From NCBI GenBank assembly GCA_031384605.1, contig JANNAT010000083.1:1-64000 (forward strand): 64,000 bases of DNA. Direction: 5' to 3'. The notes beneath the pieces are model-generated. The model was given only the letters and a program-made list of their open reading frames with translations. It did not search any database and had not been told where the DNA came from. The DNA comes from JANNAT01 sp031384605. GTDB taxonomy: Bacteria > Pseudomonadota > Alphaproteobacteria > Rhodobacterales > Rhodobacteraceae. Each line of letters begins with the position of its first letter. Position 1 is the stretch's first letter. Positions 52,819 to 61,211 of the stretch are shown in pieces. The position numbers were made by a program, and so were the translations under genes.

Positions 52819-54297
52819 TTACCACCATTTATTTGGTTTGGCCACAAACCCGGCACTGCGTTCCAAAACATAAGCGTGATTAAGCAAACCTGCCTCATCC
52901 CAAGGCCGCCCGATCAGCTGCAACCCCATCGGCAATCCTTTGGCATCAAGACCAACGGGCACGGCAATTCCAGGCAGGCCTGCCAGGTTGACGGTCACTG
53001 TAAACACGTCGTTCAGATACATTTCCACCGGATCGGCGTTGGCCATTTCGCCCAAGCCAAAGGCCGAAGACGGTGTGGCTGGGGTCAGGATACAATCCAC
53101 GCCCGCCGCAAACACCTGTTCAAAATCGCGCTTGATCTTCGCCCGCACCTTCCGCGCGCGGTTGTAGTAGGCGTCGTAAAACCCGGCTGACAGCACATAG
53201 GTACCAATCATGATGCGGCGTTGCACTTCGGGGCCAAACCCTTCGGCGCGGGTCTTTTCATACATTTCCGTAATGCCATCCCCCGCTGCCAATTTTGCGC
53301 GGTGGCCATATCGCACGCCGTCATAACGGGCAAGGTTGGAAGACGCCTCGGCCGGAGCGATGACGTAATAGGCCGGCAGCGCGTATTTGGTATGCGGCAG
53401 GTTGATGTCGCGGATGACGGCCCCCGCGTCGCGCAGCATGTCCTCCCCGCGAGTCCAAAGAGCCTCGATCTCCTGCGGCATCCCGTCGATGCGGTATTCA
53501 TGTGGGATACCGATCACCTTGCCGCGAATGTCCCCCGTCAAAGCCGCTTCAAAATCCGGCACTGCCAAATTCGCGCTCGTCGAATCCTTGGCATCATGCC
53601 CCGACATTGCCGCCAGCATGATCGCCGCATCGCGCACCGATTTGGTCATCGGCCCGGCTTGATCCAGCGACGAGGCAAACGCCACCACGCCCCAGCGCGA
53701 CACGCGACCATAGGTGGGCTTGATCCCAACAATCCCGGTAAACGCCGCAGGTTGGCGGATGGACCCGCCGGTATCGGTGCCCGTTGCCGCCAGACACAAA
53801 TCTGCCGCCACCGCCGCCGCCGATCCGCCCGACGATCCGCCCGGCGTCAAGTTCCGGTCGTCGATCTTCCAAGGATTAATCACGTCGCCATAGCAAGACG
53901 TCTCATTGCTGGACCCCATGGCAAATTCGTCCATGTTCAGCTTGCCCAGCATCACCGCGCCCGCGCCGAACAGCTGCGCTGTGACGGTTGATTCGTATTC
54001 CGGCTTGAAGCCCTTCAGAATGTTCGATCCGGCCTGCGACGGCACCCCTTTGGTGCAGAACAAATCCTTAATGCCCAAAGGAATGCCGCACATATCGGGC
54101 GCATCCCCCGAAGCCCGACGCAGATCGGCGGCGCGGGCCTGATCAAGGGCGATTTCGGGGGTTTTATGCACAAAGGCGTTCAACCCATCACCCGCATCAA
54201 TCGCCGTAAGGCAGGCCATCGTCAAATCTACGGCGGTGATTTCTCGGGCCCGCAATGCATCGCGCGCGGCGGCAATCGTCAGGGAATTGGCACTCAT
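52819..54297 (-). CDS. gatA: Asp/Glu-tRNA amidotransferase subunit A
   Basis: The amidase subunit of GatCAB, which converts mischarged Glu-tRNA-Gln and Asp-tRNA-Asn. The 492 residues contain the catalytic triad of the amidase-signature family: Lys in CGIPLGIKDLFC (near 79), cis-Ser and Ser in TPGGSSGGSAAAVA and DTGGSIRQPAAFTG (near 155-180). ITAVDLTMACLTAID begins the helical N-terminus. Its ATG overlaps the gatC stop by 4 nt. gatB is not adjacent. Confidence 0.96.
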   Translation of the reverse strand: MSANSLTIAAARDALRAREITAVDLTMACLTAIDAGDGLNAFVHKTPEIALDQARAADLRRASGDAPDMCGIPLGIKDLFCTKGVPSQAGSNILKGFKPEYESTVTAQLFGAGAVMLGKLNMDEFAMGSSNETSCYGDVINPWKIDDRNLTPGGSSGGSAAAVAADLCLAATGTDTGGSIRQPAAFTGIVGIKPTYGRVSRWGVVAFASSLDQAGPMTKSVRDAAIMLAAMSGHDAKDSTSANLAVPDFEAALTGDIRGKVIGIPHEYRIDGMPQEIEALWTRGEDMLRDAGAVIRDINLPHTKYALPAYYVIAPAEASSNLARYDGVRYGHRAKLAAGDGITEMYEKTRAEGFGPEVQRRIMIGTYVLSAGFYDAYYNRARKVRAKIKRDFEQVFAAGVDCILTPATPSSAFGLGEMANADPVEMYLNDVFTVTVNLAGLPGIAVPVGLDAKGLPMGLQLIGRPWDEAGLLNHAYVLERSAGFVAKPNKWW

Positions 54298-54581
54298 TCG
54301 ACCACCTTCGGCACGGCAAAGAACCCTTCACGGGCATCGGGCGCGTTTTTCAGGATTTGCGCCTGAATGTTGCCATCCGTCACCACATCCGCGCGCCGCG
54401 CAAGACGCATCGGGGTGACCGAAACCATTGGTTCGATCCCGGTCACATCCACTTCGTTCAGCTGCTCCATAAAGCCCAAAATCCCCGAAAGCTGTTCCGC
54501 CAGCTTGGGCAGATGCGATTCCTCTACGCGGATACGCGCCAGCTTGGCCACCTTGCGCGCGGTGTCGATGTTGATGGACAT
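54294..54581 (-). CDS. gatC: Asp/Glu-tRNA amidotransferase subunit C
   Basis: The 95-residue linker subunit that wraps GatA and GatB together. The sequence MSINIDTARKVAKLARIRVE, then HLPKLAEQLSGILGFMEQLN and TPMRLARRADVVTDGNIQAQ is typical, ending NAPDAREGFFAVPKVVE. GGAAGGCAGATCC precedes the ATG. It heads the gatC-gatA pair; the stop overlaps the gatA start. Confidence 0.95.
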   Translation of the reverse strand: MSINIDTARKVAKLARIRVEESHLPKLAEQLSGILGFMEQLNEVDVTGIEPMVSVTPMRLARRADVVTDGNIQAQILKNAPDAREGFFAVPKVVE

Positions 54582-54671
54582 GGATCTGCCTTCCGTGATC
54601 GGTCAAAGTTTGGTGTAACCGCGCCAAATTGCGGCTGCAAGATGGGGAGTGGTGGGCTATCCAATCCCGAC

Positions 54672-54738
54672 GCAGCCCCGGACTTGATCCGGGGCCTCTT
54701 TTTGCAACATCGAGGCCCCGAATCAAGTCCGGGGCTGC
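54672..54738. repeat. Long near-perfect hairpin (alphaproteobacterial palindrome)
   Basis: Two 27-nt arms (54672-54698 and 54712-54738) pair with one mismatch around a 13-nt loop containing tttttgcaac. The arm core is CCCCGGACTTGATCCGGGG, the palindrome also seen at 168-248 and 50921-50940. It lies between gatC and a small gene on the same strand and would be a very strong RNA hairpin. Confidence 0.85.
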
Positions 54739-54757
54739 GGTAGGGCCCATTCCACCG

Positions 54758-54943
54758 TCACAACCCAATATCCCGCCGCAGATGCTCGGACAGGTCCGAT
54801 GCCATGATCGTCCGGGGATTGCTGCTCCGCTGCAGCATGCGGGTCGCCAAAGTTCCCAGCACCCGCAACAATCCGTGCTGGTCGATCAGGGATTGCACGG
54901 CGGATTTCAGTGTTATTTCTTCAGAATTATAAACAGCGTTCAT
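54758..54943 (-). CDS. Small conserved-looking protein of unknown function
   Basis: A 61-residue, mostly helical protein: MNAVYNSEEITLKSAVQSLI, then DQHGLLRVLGTLATRMLQRS, ending DLSEHLRRDIGL. The RRDIGL ending and the helical middle resemble small proteins widespread in Rhodobacteraceae, distantly like DUF1127 ends (inference). The start has no clear Shine-Dalgarno (ATTGTGCAAAA ATG). Codon use looks genuine. Membrane segment or signal peptide: none. Confidence 0.55.
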   Translation of the reverse strand: MNAVYNSEEITLKSAVQSLIDQHGLLRVLGTLATRMLQRSSNPRTIMASDLSEHLRRDIGL

Positions 54944-55306
54944 TTTTGCACAATGATCAGCCGTGCGCAGACGGACTGATCCCTTCAGCTAAAGCGAATG
55001 ATCTGGGCCGTTTGAAGGGGATAAAAACCCGCCGCAAAGGGACCGATGGCGTTAAAGGGTTGGTTGATATGCAGGGTCAGCGTGACCCAACAGCGGCGGG
55101 GCTAGAGCCAGCGGAGCTGGCGCAGTCCGGCGATTGCCGCGAAAGCGGCTGACCCAAAACACTTGGGGGTTTGAATGTTATACATCTGTCGCCTCCTTGG
55201 TTTGGCGTTGCTGTTGACGTTATGTCGCACAGGCGCGCCCGATTCCAAAGCGCGGATTTCGGGGATGCCGCAGGTTGCGCGCCTTTGTGCTTGTGGTGCA
55301 ACAGGA
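54944..55306. other. 363-bp gap with three consecutive hairpins
   Basis: No gene is supported between tadA and the small gene. At 55074-55149 three stems follow one another: GGGTCA gcg TGACCC (55074-55088), GCCAGC gga GCTGGC (55107-55121) and GCCGC gaaa GCGGC (55136-55149), the last closed by a GNRA tetraloop. This looks more like structured RNA than chance. Strand is undecided. A plus-strand frame at 55175 with a signal-like start runs antisense into tadA and is not called. Confidence 0.45.
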
Positions 55307-55735
55307 TCAGCGCCTTGCAGCGAAGAAGTCTTTCAGCAGCGCCTCGGCGGGGCCCGCGCCTATCCCGTCATAAACCTCGGGCGCGTGGTGGCATTGGGGG
55401 TGCGAAAACACACGCGCGCCATGTGCAACACCGCCGGATTTCGGATCAGCCGCGCCGTAATACAACCGCGCGATCCGGGCGGCGGCAATGGTGCCTGCGC
55501 AGATCGGGCAGGGTTCTAGCGTCACATAGAGATCATGCCCGATCAGCCGTTCCGACCCTGCCGCCAGACAGGCCGCGCGGATGGCCAGCACTTCGGCATG
55601 CGCTGTTGGATCGCACATCTCGCGTGTGCGGTTGCCAGCACGGGCAACGATCTGGCCTGCCTGCACGATCACAGCACCCACAGGCACTTCACCGCGCAGC
55701 CCCGCCGCCCGGGCCTCGGCCATTGCCGCATCCAT
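55307..55735 (-). CDS. tadA: tRNA adenosine deaminase
   Basis: Converts the wobble adenosine of tRNA-Arg(ACG) to inosine. The 142 residues hold the deaminase zinc site: HAEVLAIRAACLA (His and proton-shuttling Glu) and PCPICAGTIAAARIARLYYG (two Cys). The start MDAAMAEARAAGLRGEVPVG is the family N-terminus. The ribosome site is weak; a TTG 18 nt upstream behind AAGGGGCAAGG is an alternative. It diverges from the RluB-type gene. Confidence 0.92.
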   Translation of the reverse strand: MDAAMAEARAAGLRGEVPVGAVIVQAGQIVARAGNRTREMCDPTAHAEVLAIRAACLAAGSERLIGHDLYVTLEPCPICAGTIAAARIARLYYGAADPKSGGVAHGARVFSHPQCHHAPEVYDGIGAGPAEALLKDFFAARR

Positions 55736-55841
55736 GAAAGATTGGAAGACCAACCTTGCCCCTTTCGCTGTGACCAAATACCAAGAGGCACCGGGGTGAA
55801 CCCGGCGCTGCGCCCGCGCGCCACCACTTAGGAACCCTTCT

Positions 55842-56798
55842 ATGACCGAAAAGACAAGCCCCAAGGCCATCGGCAAAGTGGCAACATTGGTCCCCGAGGG
55901 GGATCGAATCGCCAAAGTTCTGTCGCGCGCCGGTGTGGCCTCGCGCCGCGAAGCCGAACGGATGATCGAATTGGGTGAGGTTTCGGTGAACGGCAAAGTG
56001 ATCAGCAGCCCTGCGCTGAACGTCACTGCCCGCGATAAAATCATGGTGCGCGGCGAATTGGTGGGCGCGCCTGAACCTGCACGGCTGTGGCTGTATTACA
56101 AGCCCGACGGCTTGGTTACCTCGACCAATGACGAAAAGGGCCGCGACAACGTATTTGACAATCTGCCCGAAGATCTACCGCGTGTGATGTCGATCGGACG
56201 GTTGGATCTGAATTCCGAAGGGCTGTTGCTGTTGACCAATGATGGTGAGTTGAAACGGCGCCTTGAGCTGCCATCCACCGGCTGGATGCGCAAATACCGG
56301 GTGCGGGTGAATGGCAATCCAACCGATCCCGATCTGGAACCGCTGCGCCGGGGGATTACGGTGGAAGGAGAGCGTTTTCAGCCGATGGTGGTGGTCTTGG
56401 ACCGGATTCAGGGCGCGAATGCCTGGCTGACCGTGGGGTTGCGTGAAGGCAAGAACCGCGAAATCCGCCGCGCAATGAATGCGATCAATCTAACCGTGAA
56501 CCGTTTGATCCGCGTCAGTTACGGGCCTTTCCGCCTGAACGATATGGTGCCGGGTCAGGTTGAGGAAATTCGTGGCAAAGTGTTGCGCGAACAATTGGGT
56601 GAAGGGCCGACACCAGTTGACGATGCCCGCCCCAAACCAACGCGTGCGCCGCGGGCGCAGGCTGGCCTATCCAAACCCGCCGCCGCCAAACCTGCCGCCA
56701 AACCCGGCCCCCGCCCAGCCCCAGCCCCTGGTGCCCGGCCCCGCGTGATCACGTCCAGCCGCGCCAAACCCGGACCGCGCCCCAAACGCGGGGAATAA
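55842..56798 (+). CDS. rRNA pseudouridine synthase, RluB/RsuA family
   Basis: A 318-residue RNA-modifying enzyme. The S4-like RNA-binding domain (about 20-75) reads DRIAKVLSRAGVASRREAER and ELGEVSVNGKVI; the catalytic domain contains GRLDLNSEGLLLLTNDG with the catalytic aspartate near 123 and EGKNREIRRAMNAI near 207. The C-terminal 60 residues are a Pro/Ala/Lys/Arg-rich disordered tail, common in alphaproteobacterial RluB. It most likely modifies 23S rRNA. It lies 103 bp before the envelope-stress-like cluster. Confidence 0.9.
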   Translation: MTEKTSPKAIGKVATLVPEGDRIAKVLSRAGVASRREAERMIELGEVSVNGKVISSPALNVTARDKIMVRGELVGAPEPARLWLYYKPDGLVTSTNDEKGRDNVFDNLPEDLPRVMSIGRLDLNSEGLLLLTNDGELKRRLELPSTGWMRKYRVRVNGNPTDPDLEPLRRGITVEGERFQPMVVVLDRIQGANAWLTVGLREGKNREIRRAMNAINLTVNRLIRVSYGPFRLNDMVPGQVEEIRGKVLREQLGEGPTPVDDARPKPTRAPRAQAGLSKPAAAKPAAKPGPRPAPAPGARPRVITSSRAKPGPRPKRGE

Positions 56799-56901
56799 AC
56801 CCCGCAGTTTCCCGATTCCGCCTCTGGCATGAAAACCTGCCTGCCCCTATAGTCATGGCGTTCCTGTGTTTGTTGGGCACAGCAAGGATTTAGGAGGTGA
56901 T

Positions 56902-56985
56902 ATGTCAGCCACGGGTCTGCAAACCATTTCCTACCTGCTGTTGCTGGCGTTGATTGCCTATGTGGCATTTGGGTGGGCCGTCTGA
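56902..56985 (+). CDS. 27-residue membrane peptide
   Basis: A tiny reading frame, MSATGLQTISYLLLLALIAY then VAFGWAV, with TAGGAGGTGAT ideally placed before the ATG. Nearly the whole peptide is one membrane helix with no charged residue. Its TGA overlaps the ATG of the XpaC gene (TGATG), so the two are translationally coupled. It could be a structural partner of the membrane complex or a leader peptide that sets translation of XpaC. No named family is known to me. Confidence 0.7.
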   Translation: MSATGLQTISYLLLLALIAYVAFGWAV

Positions 56986-57875
56986 TGGCGCAACGTTTTG
57001 GCGGCAAATACAGTCCCGATCCGGCAGCGTCGAAAGATGTTGCAAATGGGCCTAATACCAATCACCCGCCAATGATTGGCCCGGTGCAATCCAGCGCAGA
57101 TGAATGGCGCGCCGGGCTTTTGTCTATTGCGGGCCTCTTTTTTGCGGTGAATGGTTTGCGGGCTGAACCACGGGTTCTTATCCTTGGGCTGGCTGCCGCT
57201 GCGGCCATGATTGCCGCGTCGTGGCTGACCCGCCAAGGCGCGCGCGCGCAGGTAGCCTACAATGCCCGCCGGGTCGCCCGCCGTCCTGCCCTGCCACGCA
57301 AAGTGTTTGGCGCTGTTTTGACGGGGCTGGCGCTGGCTTTGGGCACGATGATGTGGCAACCGGGGCTGATCTATCCGATCCTGATCGGCCTTGCTGGGAC
57401 CATTTTGCATCTGGGGGCCTTTGGGCTTGATCCGCTGACCGACAAAGGTGCGGAAGGAGTGGATCAATTCCAAACCGACCGCGTTGCCCGCGCCGTGGAT
57501 GAGGCCGAGGCGTATTTGACGGCGATGAAAGACGCGATCCTGCGCGCCAAAGACCGGGGGCTTGAGGCCCGCGTTGATCGCTTTGCCGCCACTGCCCGCA
57601 CGCTTTTCCGCACCGTCGAAGGTGATCCGGGCGATCTGACGGCGGCCCGAAAGTATCTGTCGGTCTATCTGATGGGGGCCCGCGATGCGACGATCAAGTT
57701 TGCGGATGTCTTTGCCCAAACCCGCGATATGGGCGTGCGCAGTGAGTATGAAGCGTTGCTAACCGATCTGGAAACCAATTTTGCCAGCCGCACCCAAAGC
57801 CTGCTTTCGGGGGCCAATACCGATCTTGACGTTGAAATAGCCGTGCTGCGCGACCGTTTGAAGTTAGAAAGCTAG
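56985..57875 (+). CDS. XpaC-family membrane protein (5-bromo-4-chloroindolyl phosphate hydrolysis family)
   Basis: A 296-residue protein. After a 40-residue polar N-terminus come two hydrophobic pairs: LLSIAGLFFAVNGL with VLILGLAAAAAMIAASWL (about 46-80), then FGAVLTGLALALGTMMWQPG with LIYPILIGLAGTILHLGAFG (about 107-148). The rest (about 160-296) is a helical XpaC domain (AVDEAEAYLTAMKDAILRAK, ARKYLSVYLMGARDATIKFA). In Bacillus xpaC is paired with the TelA homologue yaaN, as here. The phosphatase-like name comes from an old screen; the molecular role is unknown. The start is fixed by the TGATG overlap. Confidence 0.82.
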   Translation: MAQRFGGKYSPDPAASKDVANGPNTNHPPMIGPVQSSADEWRAGLLSIAGLFFAVNGLRAEPRVLILGLAAAAAMIAASWLTRQGARAQVAYNARRVARRPALPRKVFGAVLTGLALALGTMMWQPGLIYPILIGLAGTILHLGAFGLDPLTDKGAEGVDQFQTDRVARAVDEAEAYLTAMKDAILRAKDRGLEARVDRFAATARTLFRTVEGDPGDLTAARKYLSVYLMGARDATIKFADVFAQTRDMGVRSEYEALLTDLETNFASRTQSLLSGANTDLDVEIAVLRDRLKLES

Positions 57876-57933
57876 CGGCCCCTTAAATCCCATCGCCCTG
57901 CAGCCACAGGCCCTGAGAAAGAAAGACCATATC

Positions 57934-59118
57934 ATGACCACCGAAACCCGCGCCGCAGCTGCAACCACATTGGCCGAAGTGCAAGCCGTCACTGCCGTGA
58001 TCCTGCCTGAACCCGGCACCGCGATTGTCGCGCTGGACGCCGCCACAGCGCCCGTCGCCGAAGATATCCGCAAACGGATGGCGGAACTGGATATGTCAAA
58101 TACCCAGTCGATCATTTCGTTTGGCTCTGGCGCGCAAGCCGAACTTCAGGTGATCAGTCAGGAAATGCTGGCGGGCGTCAAAAACAAAGATGTAGGCCCC
58201 GCTGGGGACAGTCTGCGCAACATCGTCACCACCATTCGCGGCTTTTCAATCTCGGAACTCGACGTGCGCCGCGAACGCAGCTGGTGGGAAAAACTGTTGG
58301 GCCGCGCCGCCCCCTTTGCCAAGTTTGTCGCGCGTTTTGAAGAGGTGCAGGGCCAGATTGATAAAGTCACGACCGATCTTTTGGGGCATGAACACACGCT
58401 TTTGAAAGACATCAAAAGTCTGGACATTCTCTATGACAAGACCTTGAAATTCTACGATGAACTGGCGCTTTATATCTCGGCCGGTGAGGCCAAACTAAAA
58501 GAGCTGGACACAACCACCATTCCCGCCGCCGAGGCGGTTGTGGCTGCCGCCCCCGAGGCCGATCAGGTGAAAAAGGCGCAGGAACTGCGCGATTTGCGAT
58601 CTGCCCGCGATGATCTGGAACGCCGGGTGCATGATCTGAAACTGACGCGGCAAGTGACGATGCAATCGCTGCCATCCATCCGTCTGGTGCAGGAAAACGA
58701 TAAATCGCTTGTCACCAAGATCAATTCAACTTTGGTCAACACGGTGCCGTTGTGGGAAACCCAACTGGCGCAAGCCGTCACAATCCAACGTTCGCGTGAG
58801 GCGGCAGAGGCGGTGCGCGGGGCAAATGATCTGACCAACGAATTGCTGACCGCCAATGCCGAAAACCTGCAACAAGCCAACCGCATTGTGCGCACTGAAA
58901 TGGAGCGCGGCGTGTTTGATATTGATGCCGTTAAGAAGGCCAATGCAACCTTGGTGGCCACAATCGAAGAAAGCCTGTCGATTGCCGATGAAGGCAAAGC
59001 CCGTCGTGCCGCAGCCGAAGTTGATCTGCGCAAGATGGAGGCGGACCTGCGCGATACACTTTCGGCAGCACGCGCACGCAAGACCGGCATGGGCGAAATC
59101 GTCGGCGGCGCGGCCTGA
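57934..59118 (+). CDS. TelA-family (toxic anion resistance) protein
   Basis: A 394-residue, almost wholly helical cytoplasmic protein of the TelA/KlaA/YceH family. Family blocks are NTQSIISFGSGAQAELQVIS (near 56), WWEKLLGRAAPFAKFVARFE (near 112), LLGHEHTLLKDIKSLDILYD (near 150) and LPSIRLVQENDKSLVTKINS (near 248). Family members confer tellurite or envelope-antibiotic tolerance by an unknown mechanism. It follows the XpaC gene by 58 bp and is followed at once by the DUF2927 lipoprotein. Confidence 0.9.
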   Translation: MTTETRAAAATTLAEVQAVTAVILPEPGTAIVALDAATAPVAEDIRKRMAELDMSNTQSIISFGSGAQAELQVISQEMLAGVKNKDVGPAGDSLRNIVTTIRGFSISELDVRRERSWWEKLLGRAAPFAKFVARFEEVQGQIDKVTTDLLGHEHTLLKDIKSLDILYDKTLKFYDELALYISAGEAKLKELDTTTIPAAEAVVAAAPEADQVKKAQELRDLRSARDDLERRVHDLKLTRQVTMQSLPSIRLVQENDKSLVTKINSTLVNTVPLWETQLAQAVTIQRSREAAEAVRGANDLTNELLTANAENLQQANRIVRTEMERGVFDIDAVKKANATLVATIEESLSIADEGKARRAAAEVDLRKMEADLRDTLSAARARKTGMGEIVGGAA

Positions 59119-59139
59119 GCTGTGGCGAACGCGGGGGCC

Positions 59140-60078
59140 ATGGGGCGGCTGAAATGGCTGGTCGCGGTTGCGGCCCTGATCACATTTGCAGGCTGTGAGG
59201 CGCCGCTGCCGCAAGTGTCGGCCAAACCCGCGTCCCGCCCGATTGTTGTGGCCGACCCCGTGGCCGTTGATACGCCCGAAAGTGCTGCGTTGCGCACCTA
59301 TTATACCGAAGTGCAGCAAGCGTTGCTAAGCCAGGGCCTGCTGCGCACCGATGGTGGCGGGCCGGATACCCCCGTCACCGACCGCATGCTGACGGCGAAC
59401 TTTTTGCGTATCGCGATGTATGAGGAATACGATCGCGCTTTGGGCGGCACCGTGGCCCGCGAAGCATCCACCCGGCTAACCCGCTGGGCCGGTCCTGTCC
59501 GGGTGGGTTTGCGCTTTGGCGCATCGGTGCCGCAAGCCAAACGCGCGTCAGATACCGCGCGGATCGGGTCTTATCTGAGCCGGCTGGCCCGATTAACCGG
59601 GCTGACGATAAGGCTGGCCGACGCCAACCCCAACTTCATCATCCAAATCGCCTCGGTCGATGAACGCCGCGGCCTTGGCCCAACGCTGCGGGCAGCGCTG
59701 CCAGAACTGACCGAGCAGCAAGTTGCGGGCGTCACCAATCTTGACCGGTCAACCTATTGTCTGGTCTGGACCCAAAGCGATACCGCCACGGGCCTTTATG
59801 AACGCGCCTTTGTCTTTATTCCAGCAGAACACCCCGATCTGATGCGGCTGGCCTGCATGCATGAAGAAATCGCCCAAGGACTTGGCCTGCCAAATGATTC
59901 CGCACTGGCCCGGCCTTCGATTTTCAATGATGACGAAGAATTCGCCTTGCTGACGACGCAAGACGAATTGATGCTGAAAATGCTGTATAATCCCGCCCTG
60001 CGCCCCGGCATGGCCGAAGCCGCAGCGCGCCCGATAGTTGAAACCCTTGCCACCCGGCTGTTGGGTGGTGAAAGTTGA
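59140..60078 (+). CDS. DUF2927 lipoprotein
   Basis: A 312-residue predicted lipoprotein. MGRLKWLVAVAALITFAGCE gives a signal peptide with lipobox FAGC; a GTG 18 nt upstream directly after the TelA stop is the alternative start. The DUF2927 domain (about 85-285) includes VREASTRLTRWAGPVRVGL-like YDRALGGTVAREASTRLTRW, then LARLTGLTIRLADANPNFII, LACMHEEIAQGLGLPNDS and FNDDEEFALLTTQDELML. The HEEIAQGLGLPND block resembles a metallopeptidase-like helix but lacks a full HExxH. It would sit in the periplasm. Confidence 0.82.
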   Translation: MGRLKWLVAVAALITFAGCEAPLPQVSAKPASRPIVVADPVAVDTPESAALRTYYTEVQQALLSQGLLRTDGGGPDTPVTDRMLTANFLRIAMYEEYDRALGGTVAREASTRLTRWAGPVRVGLRFGASVPQAKRASDTARIGSYLSRLARLTGLTIRLADANPNFIIQIASVDERRGLGPTLRAALPELTEQQVAGVTNLDRSTYCLVWTQSDTATGLYERAFVFIPAEHPDLMRLACMHEEIAQGLGLPNDSALARPSIFNDDEEFALLTTQDELMLKMLYNPALRPGMAEAAARPIVETLATRLLGGES

Positions 60079-60110
60079 TCTCGCCTGGCGAGGAATAAAG
60101 GAGCTGACCT

Positions 60111-61205
60111 ATGGTTTTCGATTTTCTCAAAGGTGAATTTATTGATGTCATCACTTGGCTGGATGACACGCGCGATACGATGGTGTGGCGGTTTGAACGG
60201 CGCGGCAATGCGATCAAATACGGGGCCAAACTGACGGTGCGCGAAGGTCAGGCGGCGGTGTTTGTGCATGAAGGCCAGTTGGCTGATGTGTTCGGCCCCG
60301 GCATGTATATGTTGGAAACCAACAACATGCCGATCATGACCACGCTGCAAAGCTGGGATCACGGGTTCGACAGCCCGTTCAAATCCGAGATTTATTTCAT
60401 CAACACCACGCGGTTCAATGATCAGAAATGGGGCACCAAAAACCCGATCATGTGCCGCGATCCGGAATTCGGCCCGGTGCGCCTGCGGGCGTTCGGCACC
60501 TATTCGATGCGGGTTGGCGATCCGGCCAAGTTCATGCAAGAAATCGTTGGCACCGATGGCGAATTTACTGCCGATGAAATCAGCTTTCAGATCCGCAATG
60601 TGATCTTGCAGGAAATGTCACAGGTTTTGGCGAAATCCGGCATTCCGGTGCTGGATATGGCCGGCAACACCGGTGATCTGGCGAAACTGGTCACCACTGC
60701 AATTGCGCCCAAGATTGCGGAATACGGCCTGACCCTGCCGGAATTCTATATTGAAAACATCAGCCTGCCCGAAGAGGTTGAGAAAGTGTTGGATAAGCGC
60801 ACGTCGATTGGCGTGGCGGGCGATCTGGGCAAATACATGCAGTTCAACGCCGCTGAAGGCATGGCCAATCCCGGATCAGGGATTGGCGCTGCGATGGGAG
60901 CGGGGCTGGGTGCTGGCATGGGAATGAACATGGCGGCGCAAGCTGGCCCATGGGGGGCAGCGCCCGCAGCGCCGCCGCCGCCGCCTGCCCCACCCGCTGC
61001 GCGCGCATGGCATGTGGCAGAAAATGGCGTGACGAAAGGGCCATTCAGCGATGTCGATCTGGCAAGCATGGCGGCATCGGGCGCGCTTGGCCGCGCCACT
61101 CAGGTCTGGACCGCAGGCCAAGTGGGTTGGAAAGCCGCTGGCGACACCGAACTTGCGCGTCTGTTTGCCATGGTGCCGCCCCCGCCCCCCCCTCCGGGGG
61201 CCTAA
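60111..61205 (+). CDS. SPFH-domain protein with C-terminal GYF_2 domain
   Basis: A 364-residue protein of the YdjI ('virion core') SPFH type. The SPFH region (about 30-230) includes LTVREGQAAVFVHEGQLADV, the FGPGMYMLETNNMPIMTTL block and PEFYIENISLPEEVEKVLDK. A Gly/Ala/Met-rich linker (about 255-285) leads to a GYF_2-like domain (WHVAENGVTKGPFSDVDLAS, TQVWTAGQVGWKAAGD) and a poly-proline end. Bacterial YdjI works with YdjG to anchor PspA at damaged membrane. AAGGAG precedes the ATG. It sits between the DUF2927 and zinc-ribbon genes. Confidence 0.88.
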   Translation: MVFDFLKGEFIDVITWLDDTRDTMVWRFERRGNAIKYGAKLTVREGQAAVFVHEGQLADVFGPGMYMLETNNMPIMTTLQSWDHGFDSPFKSEIYFINTTRFNDQKWGTKNPIMCRDPEFGPVRLRAFGTYSMRVGDPAKFMQEIVGTDGEFTADEISFQIRNVILQEMSQVLAKSGIPVLDMAGNTGDLAKLVTTAIAPKIAEYGLTLPEFYIENISLPEEVEKVLDKRTSIGVAGDLGKYMQFNAAEGMANPGSGIGAAMGAGLGAGMGMNMAAQAGPWGAAPAAPPPPPAPPAARAWHVAENGVTKGPFSDVDLASMAASGALGRATQVWTAGQVGWKAAGDTELARLFAMVPPPPPPPGA

Positions 61206-61211
61206 ACCACA

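Noticed and set aside
55175..55519. Plus-strand frame with a signal-peptide-like start (MLYICRLLGLALLLTLC)
   Set aside because: Most of it is antisense to the conserved tadA catalytic domain, and the non-overlapping part is too short to judge.
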